Of a DNA stretch of 14,483 nucleotides, positions 7,749 through 12,977 are shown one piece after another (position 1 is the first letter of the stretch; every line of letters begins with the position of its first letter). The notes under the pieces are model-generated. The model was given only the letters and a program-made list of their open reading frames with translations, did not search any database and had not been told where the DNA came from. Source of the stretch: Cyanobacteria bacterium UBA6984. GTDB taxonomy: Bacteria > Cyanobacteriota > Vampirovibrionia > Gastranaerophilales > Gastranaerophilaceae. The translations under genes were made by a program, and so were the position numbers. Location of the stretch: assembly GCA_002450015.1 (NCBI GenBank), contig DJYG01000007.1, forward strand, positions 1-14,483. The letters are read 5' to 3'.

Positions 7749-8288
7749 CAATCCCAAATTTACTTCATCTATTATGTTTTGTTCAATGCCAAGATAGCGT
7801 AAGGAAACTGCTTGAGACGAATGGTTCAGCATCTTCATTACAAGTGCAATATCACCCGTCTGTTTATAAATCCTTAAAGCCCTTGATTTCCTCATCGTAT
7901 GACACGAAATTCTATCAGGATTTAACCCAACTGCTTTTACGGCTTCTTTTATGATTTGACTTGCTCGTTGTCGTGTAATCGGTTTATTCCCGCCTTGACG
8001 ACCTTTAAAAAGATATTCATAAGGTTGCATTGTCTTTATGTATCCATCTAAAATATCCGTAATACCCTTATTCAGGACAATTTCCTGTCGTTTTCCTGTC
8101 TTTTGTTCTTTTAGATAAAGTTTATCCCCCATTACATCTTTAACCTGTATATCAAGAATATCACTGATTCTTAAAGAAGTATTTACCCCAAAAGTCCACA
8201 GCAAAAGCGGCATTGTTCCTTTTTTCTTCAATTCTTCTTTAATCAATGCTAAAGTTTCATCACTTTCTATCGGGATAACTCTGTTCAT
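7740..8288 (-). CDS. Compact tyrosine recombinase, catalytic domain only
   Basis: The product is 182 aa, with ATG at 8288 and a GGAG site 6 nt upstream on the minus strand. All catalytic positions of the tyrosine recombinase family are visible: R40 (S-L-R-I-S-D), K63 (E-Q-K-T-G-K), H130-x-x-R133 (C-H-T-M-R-K), H156 (L-N-H-S-S) and the nucleophile Y165 (L-R-Y-L-G). The protein lacks the N-terminal core-binding (SAM-like) domain of typical 300-400 aa integrases, but the catalytic part is whole. This short form is a known low-GC-bacterial type, and its site use is little described. It faces the restriction operon with only 18 nt between it and the small gene. Possible roles are integration or excision of the island or rearrangement of recognition-domain DNA. 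Position alone cannot separate these. Confidence 0.88.
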   Translation of the reverse strand: MNRVIPIESDETLALIKEELKKKGTMPLLLWTFGVNTSLRISDILDIQVKDVMGDKLYLKEQKTGKRQEIVLNKGITDILDGYIKTMQPYEYLFKGRQGGNKPITRQRASQIIKEAVKAVGLNPDRISCHTMRKSRALRIYKQTGDIALVMKMLNHSSQAVSLRYLGIEQNIIDEVNLGLVL

Positions 8289-8359
8289 AAATTTCTCCTT
8301 TTTATGCGAAATTGGTCACGGGATATCTTATCGGTACCGCAGTAATATGTCAATCTAAA

Positions 8360-8386
8360 TTTTACAAAGAGACGCATTTAGTAAAA
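8360..8386. repeat. Dyad TTTTAC ... GTAAAA, copy 1
   Basis: TTTTAC (8360-8365) and GTAAAA (8381-8386) form an inverted pair separated by 15 nt. The same outer bases and orientation recur about 100 bases to the right in a better-conserved dyad. The pair may be two binding sites for one recombinase or regulator. Confidence 0.35.
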
Positions 8387-8458
8387 CTGAAAATACCGAG
8401 AACACAACAAATCCCCTTAAAGTTCAAATAGAATAAGCGTTTTAGCCACACCGACCGA

Positions 8459-8485
8459 GTTTTACAAAATAACATTGTGTAAAAC
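8459..8485. repeat. Dyad GTTTTACA ... TGTAAAAC, copy 2
   Basis: The two 8-bp arms (8459-8466 and 8478-8485) are perfect inverted copies with an 11-nt spacer. This resembles a resolvase or recombinase crossover site or an operator. It lies 16 nt before the first recognisable codon of the resolvase remnant. Confidence 0.45.
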
Positions 8486-8500
8486 TTATATTGTTTTTAG

Positions 8501-8671
8501 TCAAAACCAAATGGTAAAAAATTAGGCAAACCACCGATTCAGTATCCTGATAATTGGAAAGAAGTTTATACGGTATAGAAATCAGGTTCAATAACGGCCC
8601 GTGAAGCAATGAAAAGAATGAATCTTAAAACGACATCTTTTTATAAGTTGGCAAAAAATTATACACCTTAA
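8501..8671 (+). pseudogene. Serine resolvase/invertase, 3' remnant with in-frame stop
   Basis: In one frame this reads as the end of a small serine recombinase: K-P-N-G-K-K-L-G-K-P-P-I-Q-Y-P-D-N-W (8504-8557), then, after a stop, S-G-S-I-T-A-R-E-A-M (8582-8611) and T-T-S-F-Y-K-L (about 8630-8652), ending at TAA 8669-8671. This is the linker plus the helix-turn-helix that ends resolvases. TAG 8576-8578 falls where relatives usually have Trp, so a TGG-to-TAG change is likely. The catalytic domain with the active serine is absent upstream. The gene is dead; only the 3' third remains. Confidence 0.78.
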
Positions 8672-8702
8672 ATAACTGTCACCAATTTCAGGTATAATTT
8701 TT
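8653..8702 (-). terminator. AT-rich stem-loop at the end of the DUF4143 ATPase gene
   Basis: On the minus strand AAAAATTATACCT (8702-8690) can pair with AGGTGTATAATTTTT (8668-8654), with a 2-nt bulge and a 21-nt loop. It begins at the ATPase stop codon and ends in a T run, so it could end leftward transcription. The stem is long but mostly A-T. The same DNA forms the end of the resolvase remnant. Confidence 0.35.
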
Positions 8703-9924
8703 AATCCCACAAATTATTCATAGGAACAGCAAGCATATTTTCTCCAAACGGTATAACATGTTCTCCCGTATATAAAACAATACCCGTAAATGATCTTCCC
8801 TTAGCAAGGTTTTGACCAAACCATTTTAAATGTTTAAATTGGTCTTTGGTAACAGAAGAACCTGCTTTTACCTCTATCCCATAGATATTACTGTTCAAAT
8901 CTTGGATAATAAAATCAATTTCTCTTTTTTCTCTATCTCTATAATGATATAGTTCATATTCGTTATTGTCTAATTCTACCTGAGAAACAAGTTGATTATA
9001 CACGAAGGTTTCAAATATCTTTCCCGATTTATTAGCATCAAGAATTAAATCATCTTCTTTCCAATTCAACAATGATGCCATCAAGCCAGTATCCGTAATA
9101 AAATATTTACTTTGCTTATTAACTCGTTCATAGTCCGTTTTTAGCCATGGCATAAGTTTATCAACTAAATAAGTATTTTCTAAAACACCTAAATAACTGT
9201 CTAATGTTTGATTTGCTATTGAAAGAGAGGCAGTTATTTTTGATTTATCTATAAATTTTGAAGAAAATGAAGCGATGATTGCAACAAGTTCTTTTAAACT
9301 ATCCTGTCTTTTTATATTAGATATATCGTGCAAGTCAAATTCTATGACAGTATTCAAATAATCTTTGTACCAAGCTGCCCGTTCAGATTTGTTTTTATAA
9401 TTTAAAGGTTCAGGAAAACCACCCCTGAATATAATTTCAGATATTTTTTCTTTATCAAAACCGTTGTTATTCACAAAATCCTGTGCTTTTAATCTATGTA
9501 AAAATTGGGGTTCTTTTTTTAGTATTTCACCTTGCGTAAGAGGTCTTAATCTAATCTTTTTAACCCTGCCTGCAAGAGATTCTTTAACAGTAGGTAATGT
9601 CTGAATATTAACCGAACCCGTAATAAGATACTGTCCGTACCTTGTATTTTCATCAACAGCCTTTTTTATGGCAGTAATAAGTTCGGGTACACGCTGAATT
9701 TCATCAATTATCATTGTACCTTTTGATAATTTTACAAAACCTTGCGGGTCATTTTTTGCTGCTTGAAAAAGAGTTGAATCATCTAAAGTTCTGTATGTTG
9801 AATTTTTATCAACCATAATTTTAGAGGTTGTAGTTTTGCCGCACTGTCTTGAACCTGATAAAATCACAACTCTTCTATTATTGAGAGCTGATTTTATACC
9901 TTTTTCCTGCCATCTTTTATACAT
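8701..9924 (-). CDS. AAA ATPase with DUF4143 domain
   Basis: The product is 407 aa. I chose ATG 9924 (M-Y-K-R-W-Q) over the TTG at 9936, because a GCGAGG site lies 5 nt upstream of the ATG. The N-terminal AAA_14-type ATPase shows Walker A G-S-R-Q-C-G-K-T-T (24-32), Walker B M-I-I-D-E-I-Q (71-77), sensor Y-L-I-T-G-S (99-104) and S-L-A-G-R (116-120). The C-terminal DUF4143 part ends in a PD-(D/E)XK-like fold: E-I-D337-F, then G-I-E351-V-K353-A-G. The family is widespread in bacteria and archaea; its role is not established, although many members sit near mobile or defence genes. The gene is alone on the minus strand with its own promoter. All motifs are intact, so it is probably functional. Confidence 0.88.
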   Translation of the reverse strand: MYKRWQEKGIKSALNNRRVVILSGSRQCGKTTTSKIMVDKNSTYRTLDDSTLFQAAKNDPQGFVKLSKGTMIIDEIQRVPELITAIKKAVDENTRYGQYLITGSVNIQTLPTVKESLAGRVKKIRLRPLTQGEILKKEPQFLHRLKAQDFVNNNGFDKEKISEIIFRGGFPEPLNYKNKSERAAWYKDYLNTVIEFDLHDISNIKRQDSLKELVAIIASFSSKFIDKSKITASLSIANQTLDSYLGVLENTYLVDKLMPWLKTDYERVNKQSKYFITDTGLMASLLNWKEDDLILDANKSGKIFETFVYNQLVSQVELDNNEYELYHYRDREKREIDFIIQDLNSNIYGIEVKAGSSVTKDQFKHLKWFGQNLAKGRSFTGIVLYTGEHVIPFGENMLAVPMNNLWD

Positions 9925-9948
9925 AAAACCTCGCAAAAATCAAAGTTA

Positions 9949-9982
9949 AATATCCGCAATTATTGTAATACAATATCCGCAA
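9949..9982. repeat. Two 11-bp direct repeats in the ATPase promoter
   Basis: AATATCCGCAA occurs at 9949-9959 and again at 9972-9982, a period of 23 bp (about two helical turns). The copies lie just downstream of the -10 and inside the -35/-10 spacer of the ATPase promoter. Such placement is typical of an operator bound by a repressor, perhaps the ATPase itself or an unknown factor. Confidence 0.5.
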
Positions 9983-9990
9983 AAATGCAA
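9962..9990 (-). promoter_or_regulatory. Sigma-70-type promoter of the DUF4143 ATPase gene
   Basis: On the minus strand TTGCAT (9990-9985) is followed after exactly 17 nt by TACAAT (9967-9962), both close to consensus. Transcription would start near 9955, about 30 nt before ATG 9924. The direct repeats overlap it. Confidence 0.65.
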
Positions 9991-10014
9991 GTTAATTTAA
10001 GTGTAAATAAATTA

Positions 10015-10488
10015 CTATCTATCTTTGTCAGTTTTATGAAGTATTTCTTTTATCCATATACTTCGTTGAGTATTTTTTGTTTGCTTATTAGCAGGATGAA
10101 TTTTATAGAGTTTTAGTTTATTATTTTCGATACAAATTAATAACTTAGGATTATAACATTCATATTTAAGAACACTTCCATGAACTTTATGTGATTTTTT
10201 ATTTCCGTCATATTCTACATTACATAAATCAAACTCTGTTTCCTGAGAGCTTGCTTTTTGGAGAGCTTGTTGCAACGATTCAGTATTATAAAAATCAGAA
10301 TCTAATAAATTATACAGTAAACCAAGTGCTAACTTTGCATTCTTACTAATTTTAAACCGTGATAAATCCGTAAAAGTTTTCTTACAATTTTTACAATAAA
10401 ACCTTTGCTTTCCTTTGGCTGTATGACCACTCTTTTTTACACGTTTACTATTACAACGTGGACATTTTAAAATATCTTTTTCTTCCAT
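10015..10488 (-). CDS. Zinc-ribbon protein with IS1 InsA-like N-terminus, possible regulator
   Basis: The product is 157 aa from ATG 10488; a TTG two codons earlier (10494) is the alternative. The N-terminus is a CxxC...CxxC zinc ribbon (C9, C12, C32, C35) in the pattern C-P-R-C-N-S-K-R-V-K-K-S-G ... Q-R-F-Y-C-K-N-C-K-K-T-F, which matches the InsA-type DNA-binding domain of IS1-like transposases. No DDE catalytic domain follows; the rest is charged, mostly helical then strand-like, and unrecognised. It is therefore a stand-alone DNA-binding protein rather than a complete transposase. It is divergent from the replication module, the position usually taken by a repressor in phages and satellites. 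The regulator role is inferred from position. A decayed transposase is the alternative. Confidence 0.65.
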   Translation of the reverse strand: MEEKDILKCPRCNSKRVKKSGHTAKGKQRFYCKNCKKTFTDLSRFKISKNAKLALGLLYNLLDSDFYNTESLQQALQKASSQETEFDLCNVEYDGNKKSHKVHGSVLKYECYNPKLLICIENNKLKLYKIHPANKQTKNTQRSIWIKEILHKTDKDR

Positions 10489-10494
10489 GACCAA

Positions 10495-10522
10495 ATTGTA
10501 TCATAAAACAGAAGTATAGCAA
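10495..10522 (-). promoter_or_regulatory. Promoter of the zinc-ribbon gene, predicted nearly leaderless
   Basis: On the minus strand TTGCTA (10522-10517) and TACAAT (10500-10495) are separated by 16 nt. Only 6 nt separate the -10 from ATG 10488, so transcription would start at about the A of the start codon and the mRNA would have no ribosome binding site. None is visible in the DNA either. Confidence 0.5.
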
Positions 10523-10545
10523 CACAATTTTATTTATATGTTGCT
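10518..10545. repeat. Inverted repeat AGCAACA ... TGTTGCT
   Basis: Perfect 7-bp arms (10518-10524 and 10539-10545) are separated by 14 nt. The left arm overlaps the -35 of the leftward zinc-ribbon promoter, which suits an operator in this divergent control region. Confidence 0.4.
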
Positions 10546-10557
10546 GTAATAAATCCT

Positions 10558-10581
10558 AAAAGTACGAGTATTCGTACTTTT
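10558..10581. repeat. Perfect 10-bp palindrome in the divergent intergenic region
   Basis: AAAAGTACGA (10558-10567) and TCGTACTTTT (10572-10581) are exact inverted copies around GTAT. The A and T flanks make it read like a short bidirectional terminator, but it lies between two genes that both point away from it. An operator, or a block on transcription entering the replication module, is therefore more likely. Confidence 0.5.
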
Positions 10582-10651
10582 TAATCTTTTTGCATAAGTT
10601 AAAAATATATTAATCAGTAGAATATTATAGAAAGGAAACAGGAGAATTATT

Positions 10652-11791
10652 ATGACAGAGAAACAATCCAAGATAAATGTAAGCAGTGTATTACAAAATG
10701 AAAACATAAATGGTAAACCTGAATTTCTAAACCCAAATAACAATAATTTTAGTAAGCATCAAATTATTGACAGAATAGAGGGGTTTACACCGTTTGATAA
10801 TAGAATAATCCGTGGAGAAATTGGACAACTATCCGTGGAGGCTAAAGTAATATTGTTAGTATTACTGTCATTGCCTGATGGATGGTCACTTTATATAAAT
10901 TGGTTGAATCGCATTTGTAGGTTATCTAAGGGTAAATCACTAAAAGCAAGAAACGAACTCATTAATAAAGGGTTTTTAGAGGTTAAACAAGTTACGATAA
11001 ATGGGAAAATAGCTTATAAGTATACTGTATACGAACTTCCAAAAGATATTATGTTCAAAAATCCGATACCTGAAATCAAGCAACGGAAAATTGAGAACGA
11101 AAAACAAGAGCCTGAAACCACTCCCATTAATAATAAAGAATACAAAGAAATAATAACAAAGAAAAATTACAAAAATGATAGTAAAAATACTTGCATTACT
11201 AAAGGTAATGCAATAGGTTCAACTCATTCTATTAAGTCTGCTAAAGCAGGTGAACCATGTATTATTGAATCCATTGTTGATATTGCTTCTAACATGCATG
11301 AATGCTTTAGAAAAAATGTAAACTATAAGAAGGCGGAGGCGGGAACTGAGCCGTCTGATAACTTGGAACAAACAGGTGATGAACATATATCAGATATAAC
11401 AGAACGAATAAACGAAGCAGAAAAACGCCTAAATGGTATAGAAAGACGAAAGAAAAAGCGTGAAACTAATGAAAAGGCCGTAATTGATTATATTAATCAT
11501 TCGGAAAAAATAAATGATGGCATTAAAAATGATTTGATTCGTTTTGTTCAAATGCGAACAGAAAAGAATATACGTACAACAATTACAATGTTTCAACAAT
11601 TGTACGAAGATTTGGTTGCACAGTGCCGAACTGTTGATGAACAAAAACAACGTATTGGATATGCAATATCGTATGGTTATCCAACATTTAAACAAAGTAA
11701 AAGTAAATCGTATAAATCTTCTACAAGCCCCGACTTCGTTTTACCCGAAGATGACGAAGAAAGCTGCATTGTAGATGATTTTGAATTGTAG
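10652..11791 (+). CDS. Replisome-organizer-like replication protein (winged helix)
   Basis: The product is 379 aa; its ATG follows CAGGAG (10639-10644) by 7 nt. Residues about 40-130 look like a winged-helix DNA-binding domain: a short helical start, L-S-V-E-A-K-V-I-L-L-V-L-L-S-L-P, then a recognition-helix-like G-K-S-L-K-A-R-N-E-L-I-N-K-G and a wing ending Y-K-Y-T-V-Y-E. A charged, poorly conserved linker follows (about 135-245), then a predicted coiled coil (about 245-275). The C-terminal segment (L-I-R-F-V-Q-M-R-T-E-K near 302-312, ending I-G-Y-A-I-S-Y-G-Y-P-T-F) resembles the end of phage replication-initiation proteins that recruit the helicase loader. The loader gene follows 27 nt later in the same direction, the usual phage order. 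The family name is not certain, because the match is by pattern and context. Confidence 0.6.
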   Translation: MTEKQSKINVSSVLQNENINGKPEFLNPNNNNFSKHQIIDRIEGFTPFDNRIIRGEIGQLSVEAKVILLVLLSLPDGWSLYINWLNRICRLSKGKSLKARNELINKGFLEVKQVTINGKIAYKYTVYELPKDIMFKNPIPEIKQRKIENEKQEPETTPINNKEYKEIITKKNYKNDSKNTCITKGNAIGSTHSIKSAKAGEPCIIESIVDIASNMHECFRKNVNYKKAEAGTEPSDNLEQTGDEHISDITERINEAEKRLNGIERRKKKRETNEKAVIDYINHSEKINDGIKNDLIRFVQMRTEKNIRTTITMFQQLYEDLVAQCRTVDEQKQRIGYAISYGYPTFKQSKSKSYKSSTSPDFVLPEDDEESCIVDDFEL

Positions 11792-11818
11792 AAATTAAAG
11801 AATAAAGGAGAAAAGAAA

Positions 11819-12577
11819 ATGACAAATTATGCAAAAACATTAGAATGCCCAAGACACCTAGCAGGATTATGCGACGAATATCGTCCAAACAATGAAAATG
11901 AATATTGTTCCAAGGCTCTAAATCACCCAGAATGTAAAGAAAAATGTGTTCCATACAAAATTTTTAAAGATTTAACCAGAAATAGTGATTCTGAGTGCAT
12001 TAAGCTTGCTTTACAAAAGCTAAAACCACAAAAAGAAGACCTTCAGACTTTTCAGCGAATAAAGGAAATTAAGAGTAATATTGAAGAATTTGTAAAAAAA
12101 GGCAATAACCTATTGATTACAAGTCCGCATATGCAATGTGCAAAGAGCACAATTCTGTTTAAATTCCTGTATGGGTATTTCTGGCAAATGTCTTGTTGGG
12201 CACCGCCTGATGAAGGTCGGGGAAAATATGTCAATGTACCAGAGTTTGCAATGGACATTGATGCATATAGTGTTCGAAATTCAGATGAATTTCGTAGGAA
12301 AATAGACATCCTTAAACGCATAGATTTAGTTGTATGGGATAATATAACGCTGTTTACCATTAATGATACAGCCAAAAATATAATTGCTTCTATCATAAAT
12401 GCACGTTTCCGAAACGAAAAAGCAAATGTTTTTGCAGGGCTGGAGGTTAATAACCCTCAAACAGTACTTGGGAACATCATATATCAACAATTACAAACTT
12501 GTGAACACCTGAGAATAACAAAGATGCACAAGCCCAACAAGCAGAAAATTGAAACGAACAAAAATGGTGAATTATAA
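11819..12577 (+). CDS. DnaC-like helicase loader with degenerate ATPase motifs
   Basis: The product is 252 aa; the ribosome binding site AAGGAG (11805-11810) lies 8 nt before the ATG. The pattern follows DnaC-type loaders of low-GC phages: F-V-K-K-G-N-N-L-L-I before the P-loop, F-L-Y-G-Y-F, then Y-V-N-V-P-E-F-A-M-D-I and I-D-L-V-V-W-D-N. The P-loop region (102-111) reads S-P-H-M-Q-C-A-K109-S-T: both glycines of GxxxxGK(S/T) are replaced, by P103 and A108, while the lysine is kept. Walker B has D174-N175 where relatives usually have D-D. The N-terminus has a cysteine cluster (C10, C18, C30, C39, C43) that may bind zinc. The role would be to place the host replicative helicase on an origin opened by the upstream protein. 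ATP hydrolysis is doubtful. Confidence 0.72.
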   Translation: MTNYAKTLECPRHLAGLCDEYRPNNENEYCSKALNHPECKEKCVPYKIFKDLTRNSDSECIKLALQKLKPQKEDLQTFQRIKEIKSNIEEFVKKGNNLLITSPHMQCAKSTILFKFLYGYFWQMSCWAPPDEGRGKYVNVPEFAMDIDAYSVRNSDEFRRKIDILKRIDLVVWDNITLFTINDTAKNIIASIINARFRNEKANVFAGLEVNNPQTVLGNIIYQQLQTCEHLRITKMHKPNKQKIETNKNGEL

Positions 12578-12602
12578 ATCTCCTGCCAACTACACCCGAT
12601 TA

Positions 12603-12631
12603 TACTGAGGACCTTTGTCCTCAGTAATTTT
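12603..12631 (+). terminator. Rho-independent-like terminator after the helicase loader
   Basis: TACTGAGGAC (12603-12612) and GTCCTCAGTA (12617-12626) form a perfect 10-bp stem with a CTTT loop. The T-tract is short (ATTTT, 12627-12631) and followed by GGGGG, so termination may be partial. It ends the two-gene replication operon 25 nt after the loader stop. Confidence 0.65.
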
Positions 12632-12700
12632 GGGGGAAAATTATAATTATTATCAATAATTTATATGTATGGCAATTACGAAGTGAAAAATTAGGTAACA

Positions 12701-12940
12701 ATGTCGAATAAGAAAGCGAAAGAATTAAATAACAAAATTCAAAATAATGAATTAGTTTATTCATCAGGTTTATCAGATGAATATTCTTTCGCTGTTAAAA
12801 ATAAAACTCCTGATAAAGTAGTTTCTTTTAAACCAACAACAAAATTAAGATTAAAACTTATACAACCAACTGAACAAGAACAGATTACACGTGAGAAAAT
12901 AGTAAATTTCTACACTAATATTATTCAAATCTGTTCTTGA
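12701..12940 (+). CDS. Small basic protein of unknown function before the recombinase
   Basis: The product is 79 aa, with a weak AGGT site (12692-12695) 5 nt before the ATG. It is lysine-rich and hydrophilic and has no recognised domain. Residues 40-60 (V-V-S-F-K-P-T-T-K-L-R-L-K-L) could form strands, and the last 20 could form a helix. It lies between the terminator and the large serine recombinase gene, in the same direction and 37 nt from it. The next gene, the integrase, suggests a directionality factor as one option, but nothing in the sequence shows this. The codon use fits its neighbours. Confidence 0.55.
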   Translation: MSNKKAKELNNKIQNNELVYSSGLSDEYSFAVKNKTPDKVVSFKPTTKLRLKLIQPTEQEQITREKIVNFYTNIIQICS

Positions 12941-12977
12941 AAGGACTAATATATAAAATTTATGGTAGGATATTCAT

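Larger units (their letters stand above)
8308..8689. repeat. Imperfect 12-bp inverted repeat bounding the resolvase remnant
   Basis: GAAATTGGTCAC at 8308-8319 and GTCACCAATTTC at 8678-8689 are inverted copies with one mismatch (11 of 12). They bracket the whole gene-free block, including the serine resolvase remnant. They could be end repeats of a lost element or recombinase binding sites. Chance cannot be excluded at this length. Confidence 0.4.
8289..8700. other. 412-base stretch without an intact gene: decayed element
   Basis: This stretch lies between the start of the tyrosine recombinase and the end of the ATPase gene. It holds the leader of the recombinase gene, an outer imperfect inverted repeat (8308-8319 and 8678-8689), two inner dyads built on TTTTAC/GTAAAA, and the broken 3' end of a serine resolvase (8501-8671). 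No intact ORF was found on either strand. The stretch looks like the scar of an older mobile element that has mostly been deleted. Confidence 0.6.

Noticed and set aside
10015..10488. Active IS1-like insertion sequence
   Set aside because: Only the zinc-ribbon part of an IS1 protein is recognisable. There is no DDE transposase frame and no flanking terminal repeats with target duplication.
10558..10581. LexA/SOS box at the AGTACGA ... TCGTACT palindrome
   Set aside because: The half-sites resemble GTAC-type LexA boxes, but the spacing is 8 nt rather than the shorter gap of known boxes, so no SOS claim is made.
10534..10743. Leftward 69-aa hydrophobic ORF over the start of the replication gene
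   Set aside because: It overlaps the intergenic control region and the N-terminus of a well-supported rightward gene, has no ribosome binding site, and its hydrophobic look arises from the antisense of A-rich codons.
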